Shown here: positions 34,056-42,693 of the stretch, piece after piece
How positions within the stretch are numbered: position 1 is the first letter of the stretch
Layout: the number at the start of each line of letters is the position of its first letter
DNA from: Rugosibacter aromaticivorans
Lineage (GTDB): Bacteria > Pseudomonadota > Gammaproteobacteria > Burkholderiales > Rhodocyclaceae
Direction: 5' to 3'
DNA length: 64,000 nucleotides
Assembly (NCBI RefSeq): GCF_000934545.1
Contig: NZ_CP010554.1
Location: 186,001 to 250,000 of the forward strand
The notes under the pieces: generated by a model
Seen by the model: the letters and a program-made list of their open reading frames with translations, nothing else
The model's database searches: none
Told to the model about the DNA's origin: nothing
Program-made: the position numbers and the translations under genes

Positions 34056-34478
34056 ATGGATTTTTCTTTTACCCTGCAGTTTGGTTTGGCTGGCCTGTTT
34101 ATCGCGGCTTTTCTTTCTGCCACGGTGTTGCCGGGCGGCTCGGAGCTTGCGCTACTTGCCCTGATCAAACTGCATCCCGAGCAAACAGAAGCGGCATTCG
34201 TGTTGGCCACAATCGGTAATACGCTGGGCGGCATGACGACTTACTGGATGGCGCGCGCGCTGCCGGAACCGCACGAGCCACATAGTCTGCAGCGGCTGGC
34301 GCTGGCACGGCGTTGGGGTGCGCCGGTGCTCTTACTCGCTTGGGCACCGGTGATCGGCGATGCGCTATGCGCTGCGGCAGGCTGGCTGCGTTTGCCCTGG
34401 CTGCCCGGCGCGTTGTGGATGGCGTTGGGCAAAGCGGCACGTTATGGCGTGGTGATCGCAGGTGCTGGGTGGCTATGA
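34056..34478 (+). CDS. YqaA-family small membrane protein
   Basis: 140 residues with three to four hydrophobic segments: FGLAGLFIAAFLSATVLPGG, then SELALLALI, ATIGNTLGGMTTYWMAR, and WAPVIGDALCAAAGWLR. This is the DedA-related YqaA pattern, including the reentrant-like GNTLGG segment. Inner-membrane protein; the wider superfamily includes lipid scramblases. Divergent from ilvA (79-base gap), convergent with the ABC ATPase gene. Confidence 0.82.
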   Translation: MDFSFTLQFGLAGLFIAAFLSATVLPGGSELALLALIKLHPEQTEAAFVLATIGNTLGGMTTYWMARALPEPHEPHSLQRLALARRWGAPVLLLAWAPVIGDALCAAAGWLRLPWLPGALWMALGKAARYGVVIAGAGWL

Positions 34479-34490
34479 GGGATACTTTTT

Positions 34491-34528
34491 CCGGTATCAG
34501 CGAAAAGTCGGCGCTGGTGATACGGCGC
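34491..34528 (+). repeat. dispersed short repeat with hairpin arms, intergenic
   Basis: CCGGTATCA (34491-34499) and TGATACGG (after the core) are complementary arms around GAAAAGTCGGCGCTGG, and an inner CAGCG/CGCTG pair extends the stem. Lies in the 59-base gap between yqaA and the convergent ABC ATPase gene and may serve as a terminator. Confidence 0.8.
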
Positions 34529-34537
34529 GATGCTGTA

Positions 34538-35482
34538 TCAATCGCGTAAATCACGCCCGGTGAGTTTGAGAAAAACATCTTCCAGACTGGCCGGCCGGTG
34601 CAGTGTGCGCAACGCCGGGCGCGCGGCCAGATGGGCGAGTAGCGGCGCGGGATCAGCAACATAACAAAATGCGGTCTCACCGCTGATTTCAACCCGGTGT
34701 GAAAAAGCGTGGGCTTCGGTCGCCGCCCAGCCCGGTGCGTCTTCACCATACACTTCGACCACTTGAGCTTCAATGTGTTGGCGAATCAACTCGCGTGGTG
34801 CGCCTTCACTGATCAAACGGCCGTTATCGATGATGGCGAGCCGGTCGCACAGGCGCTCGGCTTCATCCATGAAATGCGTGGTGAGCAAAATGGTTTTACC
34901 TTGTGTGAGCAGCTGTTTCAGACGTTGCCAAATAAGATGTCGCGCTTGTGGGTCCAGGCCGGTGGTGGGCTCGTCCAGCATCAGTAAGCCGGGGTCATTG
35001 ATGAGGGCACGCGCGAGGGTCAGCCGCCGTTTCATGCCACCGGACAGCTCGCGGATATTGGCGTTTTCTTTGCCACCTAATCCGGCGAACTCAAGCAAAG
35101 CGGGAATTCTAGGGCGCAGCATGGCGTCCGCCAGGCCAAAGTAACGGCCATAAACCAGCAGATTTTCAGCGACGGTAAAGTCCGGGTCAAGATTGTCAAA
35201 TTGCGGTACGACGCCAATTTTCATGCGCGCTTCGCGCGCTTGTTCGGGTACGGGAAAACCCGCCAGAAAAATCTGGCCGGCATCGGGCGCAGTGAGCCCC
35301 AGACAGCAGCGCAAGGTGGTGGTTTTGCCCGCGCCATTGGGGCCGAGCAGGCCATAACATTCGCCGCGTTGCAGGGTGAAGCTTAAGCCATTGACCACTT
35401 CCTTGCCCGCATACGATTTGTGCAACTGGTGCACGCTTAACGGTGGCATGCTTAACGGCGCATCATGGGTGAGCGTGTTCAT
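34538..35482 (-). CDS. NodI/DrrA-type ABC transporter ATP-binding protein
   Basis: 314 residues from ATG 35482 (ATGA overlap with the upstream hydrolase). Complete nucleotide-binding domain: Walker [14 protein letters not shown]-loop [10 protein letters not shown], signature [16 protein letters not shown], Walker [13 protein letters not shown], switch His [12 protein letters not shown]. The C-terminal extension is of the NodI/daunorubicin-export kind. The cognate permease (NodJ-like), normally next, is absent; a dispersed repeat and yqaA follow instead. Third gene of a ferredoxin-hydrolase-ATPase operon. Confidence 0.9.
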   Translation of the reverse strand: MNTLTHDAPLSMPPLSVHQLHKSYAGKEVVNGLSFTLQRGECYGLLGPNGAGKTTTLRCCLGLTAPDAGQIFLAGFPVPEQAREARMKIGVVPQFDNLDPDFTVAENLLVYGRYFGLADAMLRPRIPALLEFAGLGGKENANIRELSGGMKRRLTLARALINDPGLLMLDEPTTGLDPQARHLIWQRLKQLLTQGKTILLTTHFMDEAERLCDRLAIIDNGRLISEGAPRELIRQHIEAQVVEVYGEDAPGWAATEAHAFSHRVEISGETAFCYVADPAPLLAHLAARPALRTLHRPASLEDVFLKLTGRDLRD

Positions 35483-36123
35483 GCGGGCCACGCGCGGCGC
35501 ACAATGTCTTGCAGGATATGCAGCTTGCGGTGAAAAAAGTGGTCAGCACCCGGCACCACCACTACGGGCAGCTCCAGCGGTTCGGCCCAGGCGAGCACAT
35601 TGGCTAAGGGTACGGTTGTGTCTTTTTCGCCATGGATTACCAGGGTGCCAGTGGCTACAGCTTCCGTGGCATAGCTGCGCGCGCCTTCGATATAACCGGC
35701 CGCGGTGCCCACCAAGACCAGCCAGCGCGCATCACACTGGGTATCGGCCAGCTTTTTGGCTACGCGCGTAATGACAAAGGCACCGAAAGAAAATCCGGCC
35801 AGGGTGATTGGCAGCGTTCCCCACTGCTGTTGCGCCCAGGCCAGCACCGCGAGCAGATCATCTGTTTCTTTATCGCCATGGTTATGCGTGCCTTGCGAGC
35901 CACCCACGCCACGAAAACTCGGCCGTAGCGTGATGCAGCCTTTGCCACGCAGGGCACGGGCCAGTGTGGTGACGACCTTGTTGTCCGCCGTACCGCCAAA
36001 CAGCGGATGCGGATGTGCAATCAGCGCGATGCCCTGGGGTGCTGCATCCCCCGCTGGCAGATCGATGAAGACCTCGATTTTCCCATCCGGACCATCGATC
36101 AAGAGCGGTTGCACCATGCTCAC
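35479..36123 (-). CDS. alpha/beta hydrolase (YfhR/dienelactone-hydrolase-like)
   Basis: 214 residues, compact alpha/beta hydrolase: [38 protein letters not shown], nucleophile elbow GFSFGAFV, Asp in [10 protein letters not shown], His in [11 protein letters not shown]. Cytoplasmic. Overlaps the ferredoxin gene by four bases (GTG start at 36123 inside GTGA; an ATG at 36117 is the alternative) and the ATPase gene by four. Often near ABC genes in betaproteobacteria; substrate unknown. Confidence 0.87.
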   Translation of the reverse strand: MSMVQPLLIDGPDGKIEVFIDLPAGDAAPQGIALIAHPHPLFGGTADNKVVTTLARALRGKGCITLRPSFRGVGGSQGTHNHGDKETDDLLAVLAWAQQQWGTLPITLAGFSFGAFVITRVAKKLADTQCDARWLVLVGTAAGYIEGARSYATEAVATGTLVIHGEKDTTVPLANVLAWAEPLELPVVVVPGADHFFHRKLHILQDIVRRAWPA

Positions 36124-36428
36124 ACCTTCAGGCGTTCAACCACGCGACCATGGACCAGATGCTGATCGATAATCTCGTCGATATCTTCCTTGTCGACGTA
36201 GGTGTACCAGACAGCCTCAGGATAGATGACCATTACCGGCCCCAGGTCACAGCGATCAAGGCAGCCCGCTGTATTGATGCGGGTTGGGCCCGGTAGCGTG
36301 TCGCTCAGCGCCTTGATGCGCTCTTTGGCATAGCTGCGCAATTCGCTGGCGCCTAAGGCGTTGCAGCAGGATTCACCCGCCGCTCGCTGATTGGTGCAAA
36401 AGAACACATGATGCTGAAAATGACCCAT
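36120..36428 (-). CDS. thioredoxin-like [2Fe-2S] ferredoxin
   Basis: 102 residues from ATG 36428 (MGHFQHHVFFCTNQRA). Cys in FFCTNQRAAGESCC and in TAGCLDRCDLGPVMVIYP give the C-x(n)-C ... C-x3-C pattern of thioredoxin-fold ferredoxins, followed by the typical VWYTYVDKEDIDEIIDQHL. Electron carrier; partner unknown. First gene of a tightly overlapped three-gene operon. Confidence 0.87.
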   Translation of the reverse strand: MGHFQHHVFFCTNQRAAGESCCNALGASELRSYAKERIKALSDTLPGPTRINTAGCLDRCDLGPVMVIYPEAVWYTYVDKEDIDEIIDQHLVHGRVVERLKV

Positions 36429-36536
36429 GCTGGTACCCCAAGGCAAAACGCAATAAAGCCCGATTATCCGCCATGCACATAAAAACCGCGCGAAACCTGT
36501 ATGGCATCGGTAGCGGGCGACGGTACATTTTCCTGA

Positions 36537-39500
36537 TCAGTACATTTCGGGACCTTCATGTGGGAGGGAAAAACTCGTTACTCCTGTCTCTGTCGTTATT
36601 AATTGCAAGGCACCCAGGCTTTCCACTAGTTGGGTTTTTAGCGCCAGAAGGGTGTTACATTGTGTATGTGCCGCCTCAACTTGACCTGCTTCGTGCAGGT
36701 GGATGATTTCCGTTCCCGTCTGGTGTACTTGGGCGTGGATCGGTTCAATCGCAATAAACTCGGCAAGCTGCCCATAGCGCGCCTGACCGTCGCCGTCATA
36801 CCAGAGGCCAAAGCGGCACAGGTGATGGTCGGTCAGTTGCCCACGGGTTAGCTGCTGCAAGGGTGTACCTTCTGCCACGGTCTTAAGCACGTGCTTGACC
36901 CAGACAAGGTGATCATGCTCCGCCATCAGCAGGGGGATATCGCGCATATCCCACTGTACGTTGGCCCACTGGCGCCATTTCGGGTCGGGGGTAAACTGCT
37001 CTGCCCAGTCGATTATCTGCACTGTCGGCATGGGCCGCGCAATGCCATAGCCCTGGGCGATATCGCATCCCAGCCGCATCAGCAGCACACCGTGCTCTAT
37101 TGTTTCCACGCCCTCGGCCACCACCTTGCGGTTAAATGCGGACGCCAGACCGATGACCGCCTCAATCAGCGCCAGGTCGTCCTTATCATCGAGCATGTCG
37201 CGCACGAACGATTGATCGATTTTCAGTGTATCGGCGGGCAGTCGCTTGAGGTAGCTCAGCGACGAGTAGCCTGTGCCAAAGTCGTCCAGTGAGAACTTTA
37301 TGCTGAGCGCCTGACACGCAAGAATCAGTTGCTGCACATGATGCATATCGCCCAGCGCAACCGATTCGAGAATCTCGATTTCCAGTTGCTGGGGTGGCAC
37401 ATCGGGGTGGCGCGCGAGAATGATTTTCAGCCGGTCGAGAAAGTCCGGTAGCTGAAAATGCCGTGCCGCGATGTTTACGCTGATCGGCCAGTTTTTTCCT
37501 GCTACCAACCAAGCTTTGCCTTGCTTTAGCGCCTGTTCGATCACCCATTCGCCAATGTCGACAATCAGATCGGTTTGCTCGGCCAAAGGCAGGAAATCCA
37601 GCGGTGGCAGCAGCCCTTGTTGCGGATGCTGCCACCGCAACAAAGCCTCCATGCCTACCACCTTGCCGCTCCGCATATTCACCTTGGGTTGGTAATGCAG
37701 ACACAGCTCGTCGCTCTGCAGCGCCTCGCGGATGCGGGCCAGCGTCTGCTGCGAAGTTTGTGCCTGCCGGTCGTGCGCAACGTCGAACCAGTGGAAGCGG
37801 TTGCGCCCTGCCTGCTTGGCCAGATACATCGCCTGATCGGCGTGGCGCAGCAGGGTGTCGGCGTCGACTTCATCAAGCGGATAAATGGCTACGCCAATAC
37901 TGGCCGAAATGCTGATCGTGTGTTCTCCTATAACATACGGCGCAGAGACGGTTTCAAGGATGCGCCGCAGGACAAGTTCCAGTTGCTGGCGGTCGGCAAG
38001 ACCGCCCAGCAACATGGCAAACTCGTCACCGCCGAGCCGGGCGACAGTATCCTCGCTGCGCACGGCCTGATTTATGCGGCCGGTGACTTCAATCAGCAGG
38101 CGGTCGCCCATATCGTGACCATACAGATCATTCACCGGCTTGAACTGATCCAGATCCATCAGGCACACGCCCAGCAGATTTTTCTGGCGGCGGGCGTTCG
38201 CCAATGCCCGCTGAAACCGGTCGGCAAGTAATACACGGTTCGGCAGACCAGTGAGCACATCGTGCCCCGCCTGCCAGCGCACACTTTTCAGCAACTGGTG
38301 CTTTTCGGAAACATCATGGAAAACCAGGACGCAGCCCAGAAGCGTGCCGTCACGCAGGAAAATAGGCGCGGCCGAATCTTCAATGTTGTATTCCTTGCCA
38401 TCCCGCGCAACCAGCACCGTGTGGTTGGCAAGGTTGACCGTCTTGCCATTCTGCAAAACCTCATCGACCGGGCTGACCACCCGCGCGCGGGTGGCTTCGT
38501 TGACGATATGGAAGACCTCGGCCATGGATTGGCCGATAGCCTCGCTCGGCAGCCAGCCAGTGAGCTTGCTGGCCACATGGTTGAGAAAGGTGACGCGCCC
38601 CTCGGCGTCGGTCGTGATGACGGCATCGCCGATCGAGGCGAGGGTAATCTCCGCGCGCTCCTTTTCAGCATACAGCGCGGCGCGCAGACGGTTTTGCTCG
38701 GTCAGGTCGCGTATTTGCGCGTGGATCAACGCTTCGCCATGCACGGTTATCCTGGTCAGGGTGATTTCCGTATCCACGAGGGAGCCATCCATGCATCGCA
38801 TCTGCCACCCGAAATGGTGGTACCCCTTGTGCAGCGTGATGGCGATCATCTCCTGCGCCATCTGGGTAGAAGCGCGTCCGTCGGGCTGCGAGGGCAAAGC
38901 CATCTCTGTCGGCGATTTGCCGGCAAGAAGCTGCTTGCTGGGGTAACCAAACAGCCGTACTGCGGCCTGATTGCTGTCGAAAATACGGCCGTCCTTTTTT
39001 ATTATCATGAGCGGGGCAGCGGCTTCATCAAAAATTCGCCGGAAGGACTCTTCGCTTTCGCGCAGGTCTTTGGCCAGGCGTTTTTGCTCGCTGATGTCGC
39101 GCCAGCGTATGTGCAGCACCTCTGCGCCATGCACGGTAATGGCGGTGAGCGTAATTTCAGTCTCGATTAGCGAACCGTCGGCACGCTTTAGCAGCCAATC
39201 GAAACCCGTTTTACCGTGGCGTAGCGCGGTGGCGATCACTTCCTCTTTGCGATCTTTTGTTTGCTGCCCATTCTCCTGAACCGGTGGCGATATGTCTTCT
39301 GGGCTAAGGCCCAGCAAATCCTGCTTGCGGTGAAACCCGAGCTGTTGCAGCGCCGCCTTGTTGCAATCGATCGCAACACCTTGTTCGTACAGGATTACGG
39401 GGTCGGCGGCTTCGTCAAAAATTTTGCGCGCTGCTTCCTGGCTTTCGTGCAGTTCCCTGGCCAGGCGCTTTTGCTCGCCGATGTCGCGCCAGCGCATGTG

Positions 39501-40247
39501 CCGCATCTCCTCGCCATGCACGGTAATGGTGGTGAGCGTAACTTCAGTCTCGATTAGCGAACCGTCGGCACGCTTTAGCAGCCACTCGAAACTCGTCTTG
39601 CCGTCGCGTATCGCGGTGGCGGTCACTTCCGTTTGGCGGTCTGCTGTCCGCTGTCCGCTCTCCTGAACCGGTGGCGCTATATCTTGTGGGCTAAGGCCCA
39701 GCAAATCCTGCTTGTGGTGAAACCCGAGCTGTTGCAGTGCCGCTTTGTTGCAATCGACCGCAATGCTTTGTTTGAACAGGATGACAGGGTCGGCGGCTTC
39801 GTCAAAAATTTTGCGCGCCGCCTCCTGGCTTTCGTGCAGTTCCCTGGCCAGGCGCTTTTGCTCGCCGATGTCGCGCCAATGTGCGTGGATCACCTGCTCG
39901 CCATTTATGGTGATGACTGTGGCCGTGACTTCGACATCGAACAGGGAGCCATCCACCCGTTTGCACGCCCACTCGAAGCGGTGATATCCGGCTTGTGCGA
40001 TAAGCTCTGACACTTCAGTCAGCTTTTCAGCCGAGGCACGGCCGTCAGGTTGCAAAGGCGGCGAGATCGAAATCAGCGTCAGGTGACGGAGTTCGGCTTT
40101 GTCGCGTAAGCCCAGCTGCGTCAGGGCGGCTTGATTGCAATCAAGAAAGCCGCCATCCTGGCTCAGGAGGATGGGATCCCGGGCCTCGTTGTAAATGTGC
40201 CAGAAGAAACCGCTGTCATCTGCACTATTGATGGATTGTGCGGCCAT
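36537..40247 (-). CDS. PAS(x5)-GGDEF-EAL-CZB cyclic-di-GMP signalling protein
   Basis: 1,236 residues, no membrane segment. ATG 40247 is preceded by AAGGAGG (40259-40265); a TTG 24 bases earlier is less likely. Four tandem PAS/PAC repeats (about residues 20-510), a fifth PAS (about 525-640), GGDEF (LGGDEFAM near 737, with an RSED inhibitory site five residues before), EAL (MEALLRWQHP near 867, DDFGTGYSSLSYLK), and a C-terminal chemoreceptor zinc-binding domain (HHLCRFGLWYDG, then IEPIHAQVH). It can in principle make and break c-di-GMP in response to PAS ligands and zinc or oxidants. Repeats 2 and 3 are nearly identical, a recent duplication. Confidence 0.94.
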   Translation of the reverse strand: MAAQSINSADDSGFFWHIYNEARDPILLSQDGGFLDCNQAALTQLGLRDKAELRHLTLISISPPLQPDGRASAEKLTEVSELIAQAGYHRFEWACKRVDGSLFDVEVTATVITINGEQVIHAHWRDIGEQKRLARELHESQEAARKIFDEAADPVILFKQSIAVDCNKAALQQLGFHHKQDLLGLSPQDIAPPVQESGQRTADRQTEVTATAIRDGKTSFEWLLKRADGSLIETEVTLTTITVHGEEMRHMRWRDIGEQKRLARELHESQEAARKIFDEAADPVILYEQGVAIDCNKAALQQLGFHRKQDLLGLSPEDISPPVQENGQQTKDRKEEVIATALRHGKTGFDWLLKRADGSLIETEITLTAITVHGAEVLHIRWRDISEQKRLAKDLRESEESFRRIFDEAAAPLMIIKKDGRIFDSNQAAVRLFGYPSKQLLAGKSPTEMALPSQPDGRASTQMAQEMIAITLHKGYHHFGWQMRCMDGSLVDTEITLTRITVHGEALIHAQIRDLTEQNRLRAALYAEKERAEITLASIGDAVITTDAEGRVTFLNHVASKLTGWLPSEAIGQSMAEVFHIVNEATRARVVSPVDEVLQNGKTVNLANHTVLVARDGKEYNIEDSAAPIFLRDGTLLGCVLVFHDVSEKHQLLKSVRWQAGHDVLTGLPNRVLLADRFQRALANARRQKNLLGVCLMDLDQFKPVNDLYGHDMGDRLLIEVTGRINQAVRSEDTVARLGGDEFAMLLGGLADRQQLELVLRRILETVSAPYVIGEHTISISASIGVAIYPLDEVDADTLLRHADQAMYLAKQAGRNRFHWFDVAHDRQAQTSQQTLARIREALQSDELCLHYQPKVNMRSGKVVGMEALLRWQHPQQGLLPPLDFLPLAEQTDLIVDIGEWVIEQALKQGKAWLVAGKNWPISVNIAARHFQLPDFLDRLKIILARHPDVPPQQLEIEILESVALGDMHHVQQLILACQALSIKFSLDDFGTGYSSLSYLKRLPADTLKIDQSFVRDMLDDKDDLALIEAVIGLASAFNRKVVAEGVETIEHGVLLMRLGCDIAQGYGIARPMPTVQIIDWAEQFTPDPKWRQWANVQWDMRDIPLLMAEHDHLVWVKHVLKTVAEGTPLQQLTRGQLTDHHLCRFGLWYDGDGQARYGQLAEFIAIEPIHAQVHQTGTEIIHLHEAGQVEAAHTQCNTLLALKTQLVESLGALQLITTETGVTSFSLPHEGPEMY

Positions 40248-40445
40248 GCGAACGTCAACCTCCTTGAGCAAATATTATTGTTAGGTCCGTCGGCTACACG
40301 GTACCTATCTTCTTCGCAGGTAATGACAAAAGATTAATCATAACACGAGTCCACGCCAGCCAAGTGTGGATGCAGAGGCCAGGTAGAGAGTCACAGTATA
40401 TGAAGAAAAAACAAGTTATTCGTTGCGTAATATGCCCTGCCCGTC

Positions 40446-40474
40446 AAAAAAACGCCGGCCCAATTTGGCCGGCG
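40446..40474 (-). terminator. rho-independent terminator after psiF
   Basis: Perfect eight-base stem CGCCGGCC/GGCCGGCG with a six-base loop (40453-40474), followed on the minus strand by seven T. It lies 22 bases after the psiF stop. The rest of the gap up to the PAS-GGDEF-EAL start (40248-40445) shows nothing else. Confidence 0.88.
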
Positions 40475-40496
40475 CGGGGACGGTTGAAAGGCGCTG

Positions 40497-40820
40497 TTAC
40501 TTCGACAGGCAGTCTTTCATAAAGGCTTTGCGTTCCGCACCTTTCTTACCTGTGGCGTCCTTGTTGCACATGGCCATCTTGCTTTGCTGGGTGCTTTTGT
40601 CTGCCGTGGCGGGCTTGTTCTCGCCTTCACACTTTTTAATAAAAGCTGCTTTGGCGGCGCCGTACAGAGGCTTGCCGGCCTTGCTCACCGCGCTGGCTTC
40701 GCAATTACCTGAAGCAGCAGTCGCGGGTGTGGCATCCTTGCCGGCGCTGGCAGGGGTTTGGGCCAGCGCTAGATTAGCGGCAAAAAGGGAAGCCAGAATA
40801 ATGATCATCCGTTTGTTCAT
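40497..40820 (-). CDS. psiF: PsiF-repeat periplasmic protein
   Basis: 107 residues from ATG 40820 with AAGGAG upstream. Signal peptide MNKRMIIILASLFAANLALA then AQ. Two PsiF-type repeats, each with paired Cys: around GNCEASAVSKAGKPL/KKCEGEN and MCNKDATGKKGAERKAFMKDCL. PsiF of E. coli is phosphate-starvation induced, but its function is unknown. Secreted, small, basic. Own terminator, so monocistronic. Confidence 0.85.
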   Translation of the reverse strand: MNKRMIIILASLFAANLALAQTPASAGKDATPATAASGNCEASAVSKAGKPLYGAAKAAFIKKCEGENKPATADKSTQQSKMAMCNKDATGKKGAERKAFMKDCLSK

Positions 40821-40888
40821 TGTGTTCTCCTTGAGTAGTCGATAACGTAACGGCAAAGGCCGTAAATGGCTAACGCAAGAGTAGGGTC

Positions 40889-41836
40889 TTAGTTGACCTG
40901 CCCGTCACCAGTGTGCAGCGCATTTTCCTGACGGTCAAGGAACTCCTGCATGCTGTTGATTCCACGCAAACCGAGAATGGTGACGCGCACAGCGGCTTCG
41001 AGTAGCACGGCCAGATTGCGGCCAGCGGCGATGGGCAGGGTAAGGCGATGCACTGGCACGCCCAAAATGGTTTCATTTTGGGCGTCGAGCGGCAGGCGCG
41101 CCGCTTCGGGTACACCACGTGCAGGTTTTTGCAAATGCACAATGAGTTTCAAGCGTATTTTGCGACGGCAAGCGGTTTCGCCAAAAACGGTTCGGATATT
41201 AATGAGACCCAGCCCGCGCACCTCAAGAAAGTCGCGTAGCAGATCTGGACAGCGGCCTTCGAGTATATCCAGTCCGATGCGTGATACATCGACGACATCA
41301 TCGGCGACCAGACCGTGACCCCGCGAGATAAGTTCTAGCGCGAGTTCGCTCTTGCCAGCACCAGAATCACCAGTGATCAGAACGCCCATACCCAAGACAT
41401 CCATCAGCACGCCGTGTAAGGCAATTGTTTCAGCCAGTTGTCGGGAAACGAAATGTCGCAGCGTGTCAATCACATAGGCTGCAGGGAGCGGCGTTTTTAG
41501 CAGAGGCGTGTCCGATAGCTCACAGTCGCGCTGAACGTCCTCGGAAACGTCGAGTCCATCGGCGATGATCAACACTGGCGGCTGCGCGTTGTAGATCGTT
41601 TGCATGTGGCGCTTCACTTTTTCCGGCGCTTGCCGCGCCGCCCAGGCAAGCTCTGGTGCGCCGATGACCTGTATGCGTTCCGGATGCATGAGATTCAGGT
41701 GGCCGACCAAATCGGCAGGCGCCACAAATTCATCTTTGGCGGAGATGACGCGCGTCAGGGCGCCACTTACCCACGTAAGCTGCAACCGTTCCCGGTTGCG
41801 TTCAAACAGCTGTGAGACGATTAGCTGGCGTTCCAA
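40889..41836 (-). CDS. hprK: HPr kinase/phosphorylase
   Basis: 315 residues. N-terminal domain plus kinase core with Walker A GDSGAGKSELALELISRGHG, VADDVVDVSRIG, and the HprK signature EVRGLGLINIRTVFGE. Phosphorylates or dephosphorylates a Ser of HPr; in proteobacteria this acts with the nitrogen PTS. Overlaps ptsN by 16 bases. Confidence 0.95.
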   Translation of the reverse strand: MERQLIVSQLFERNRERLQLTWVSGALTRVISAKDEFVAPADLVGHLNLMHPERIQVIGAPELAWAARQAPEKVKRHMQTIYNAQPPVLIIADGLDVSEDVQRDCELSDTPLLKTPLPAAYVIDTLRHFVSRQLAETIALHGVLMDVLGMGVLITGDSGAGKSELALELISRGHGLVADDVVDVSRIGLDILEGRCPDLLRDFLEVRGLGLINIRTVFGETACRRKIRLKLIVHLQKPARGVPEAARLPLDAQNETILGVPVHRLTLPIAAGRNLAVLLEAAVRVTILGLRGINSMQEFLDRQENALHTGDGQVN

Positions 41837-42279
41837 TTGACGAACAAGCTATGTAAGGTTGCAGTATCGGGCGCATTGGCGAGTTGCTCACGAAAGGCGC
41901 GGTCGGAAAACATTTGCGCGAGTTCCGAAAGTAATTGCAGGTGCTGCTCGTTGGCGGCTTCAGGCACTAGCAGCACAAAAATATGGCTGACTGGTTTGCC
42001 GTCAGGTGCTTCGAATTGCACAGGCACTTCCAGACGTAAAAATGCACCCAGTGGTTTTTTGAGTCCCTTGATGCGCCCATGCGGTATCGCGACGCCTTGC
42101 CCCAGGCCTGTGGAGCCGAGTTTCTCCCGCGCAAAAAGGGCTTCGTAAACTACGCTGCGGGCAATAGCCTGGTGATTCTCAAAAAGAATGCCGGCGTCTT
42201 CGAAGACCCGTTTTTTGCTGCTTGCATCAAGTGCAGCGACGACATTCTCAGGAGATAACAGGTGAGCGATGTGATTCAT
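41821..42279 (-). CDS. ptsN: nitrogen-PTS EIIA component
   Basis: 152 residues, EIIA-Ntr: phosphorylatable His67 in GVAIPHGRIKGLKKP, then HIFVLLVPEAANEQHLQLLS. Signals nitrogen/potassium state. Between hpf and hprK in the conserved rpoN cluster. Confidence 0.95.
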   Translation of the reverse strand: MNHIAHLLSPENVVAALDASSKKRVFEDAGILFENHQAIARSVVYEALFAREKLGSTGLGQGVAIPHGRIKGLKKPLGAFLRLEVPVQFEAPDGKPVSHIFVLLVPEAANEQHLQLLSELAQMFSDRAFREQLANAPDTATLHSLFVNWNAS

Positions 42280-42345
42280 GAAGGATTGCGCGGGGTAATT
42301 ATCGGGTGCTTGCCAGCGGCGGCGCGAAGTATATCGCGCCGCTGG

Positions 42346-42666
42346 TTAAGGATTGTCCACATCCAGTTGCTTGTCGCGGTGACGCGTAGAGGCTTTTTCT
42401 TTGTGTTTGACTATTTGACGATCCAGCTTGTCGGCCAGCTGATCAATCGCAACATACAGGTCTGTATCCGTTGAGTCGGCGTAAATATCCTTGCCTTTGA
42501 CGTGCAGTGTCACTTCGGCTTTCTGTTGCAGCTTGTCCACAGAAAGGATGACATGCGTGCTGGTGATATGATCGAAGTGACGGATCACCCGATCTAGTTT
42601 CAGGGTGACATGCTCACGCAGGGCGGGGGTGATTTCAACATGGTGACCAGTAAGATTGAGGTTCAT
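42346..42666 (-). CDS. hpf: ribosome hibernation promoting factor, short form
   Basis: 106 residues: MNLNLTGHHVEITPALREHV, LDRVIRHFDHITSTHVILSV, then DIYADSTDTDLYVAIDQLAD. Short HPF that binds the 30S decoding region and helps form 100S dimers. Follows rpoN by 27 bases, the usual proteobacterial order. Confidence 0.94.
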   Translation of the reverse strand: MNLNLTGHHVEITPALREHVTLKLDRVIRHFDHITSTHVILSVDKLQQKAEVTLHVKGKDIYADSTDTDLYVAIDQLADKLDRQIVKHKEKASTRHRDKQLDVDNP

Positions 42667-42693
42667 AAAATAATTTCCTTGTCAGTGTGTTAC

